Shown here piece after piece: positions 63,462 through 64,000 of a DNA stretch of 64,000 bases; the stretch's first letter is position 1; each line of letters opens with the position of its first letter. Origin of the DNA: Brugia malayi (taxonomy: Eukaryota; Nematoda; Chromadorea; Rhabditida; Onchocercidae); NCBI RefSeq assembly GCF_000002995.4, contig NW_025062476.1, forward strand, positions 2,723,001 through 2,787,000, given 5' to 3'. The notes under the pieces are model-generated. The model ran no database searches, was not told where the DNA came from, and saw only the letters and a program-made list of their open reading frames with translations. A program made the translations under genes and the position numbers.

Positions 63462-64000
63462 TCAGCAATTACAGCCACTATTAGGTTGGGCTATTTCCCG
63501 ATGATCCAAGCGAATTTGATCGGGAAACTCCGGAAAATCCTGCACATCCTGCGCCTCGCGCTTTAAAGCATCACGAGCAATTTCAATAAATGCTTGCTCT
63601 ACGTTTACGGCTTCCTTAGCTGATACCTGGAATGCGAAACAAATCAGTTCACATTAATGAAAGGCAATTATCCCAAAACCCAAGCAAAGGAAAACGTAAA
63701 CTTAGAAAAAACACATAAATCAATTTTATTACCCAATAATACGAATAGGAAATGTTTAACAGGTAACAATCTGCAATAAACATCCGACAGAAAAACAATA
63801 TCCTCATCCCAACTTTTGCTAAGCATTTGTAATATTTCCTAAGTATTTATTCTACAAAAACCATTAAATGACTAACCTCATAATATTTGATATTATTTTT
63901 TGTTTGACACCATGCTTGCGCTCTTTTGGCACTAACGGCACGTCTAGCTTCTAGATCAATTTTATTACCCAGTAATACAAATGGGAAATGTTCCGGATCA
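63462..64000 (-). CDS. rab-7: RAB-7 small GTPase, C-terminal part
   Basis: Late endosome/lysosome Rab GTPase controlling membrane fusion with lysosomes. Only the last two exons are inside: 64000-63877 (continuing beyond the window edge) and 63626-63462, joined in phase 0. The first carries [20 protein letters not shown] with the guanine-specificity G4 motif NKID, then [17 protein letters not shown]. The second opens with [20 protein letters not shown] (G5 motif SAK), then the Rab7-specific [11 protein letters not shown], and ends PNSGCNC, a CxC prenylation site. The block order and the FPDQIRL and GCNC ends match nematode RAB-7. The G1-G3 motifs lie outside the window. The intron between the two exons holds a partial copy of the upstream exon (see 63719-63756). 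Confidence 0.96.
63719..63756 (-). pseudogene. Partial duplicate of rab-7 G4-motif exon within its intron
   Basis: 38 bp match 63955-63992 in the rab-7 exon at 35 of 38 positions. Read on the minus strand in the same frame it gives [12 protein letters not shown], against [12 protein letters not shown] in the real exon; two of the three changes are silent and one is Pro to Leu. A possible acceptor TTTATTGCAG lies about 15 nt upstream of the match (ending at 63771). Flanks are not obviously alike. It may be an exon-duplication relic or a rarely used alternative exon. Confidence 0.7.

Overview
The window looks like nuclear DNA from a nematode. The gene families point that way: a DMSR-type neuropeptide GPCR, a cuticlin-like ZP protein, a gustatory/LITE-1-like receptor, an ET/Ly6-like secreted protein, and a RAB-7 whose C-terminus ends in the nematode-style NSGCNC. 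Introns are GT-AG with T-rich acceptors, and several start codons lie 0-15 nt after a TTTTCAG/TTTTTAG-type acceptor, as expected for spliced-leader trans-splicing. Noncoding DNA is extremely AT-rich, with poly(A)/poly(T) runs throughout. A clade III (spirurid/filarial) parasite is a reasonable guess, but the sequence does not prove it.

Layout. 1-7.3 kb: no gene seen. 7.3-11.3 kb (+): seven-exon GPCR of the DMSR/myosuppressin-receptor type. 11.3-18.8 kb: intergenic, with 32-bp, 53-bp, 22-bp and 38-bp tandem repeats. 18.8-24.8 kb (-): ten-exon ZP-domain, cuticlin-like, type I membrane protein; its first intron carries an intron-containing tRNA-Ile(UAU) on the opposite strand. 24.8-35.3 kb: long AT-rich intergenic stretch with minisatellites. 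35.3-38.9 kb (+): eight-exon OTUD3-type deubiquitinase (OTU plus UBA). 38.9-43.1 kb: intergenic, with an unusually GC-rich patch. 43.1-44.0 kb (+): small acidic prothymosin-like protein. 44-50.8 kb: intergenic, ending in a TCATA-rich satellite. 50.8-55.3 kb (+): seven-exon cysteine-rich secreted protein with a hydrophobic C-terminus, probably GPI-anchored. 56.9-62.3 kb (+): ten-exon gustatory-receptor-family 7TM protein, with one exon lacking a recognisable 3' splice site. 63.46-64.0 kb (-): the last two exons of rab-7, running off the window.

The genes do not form an obvious pathway or operon; spacings are in kilobases and strands are mixed. Two encode chemosensory or neuropeptide receptors, two encode cell-surface or cuticle proteins, and three (OTUD3, prothymosin-like, RAB-7) look like housekeeping genes. 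The OTUD3/prothymosin segment (about 34-45.7 kb) and the rab-7 end are visibly less AT-rich than the rest. Exon joins were made by hand from reading frame and splice signals; in every multi-exon model except one junction (exon 3 of the gustatory receptor) the phases close exactly.
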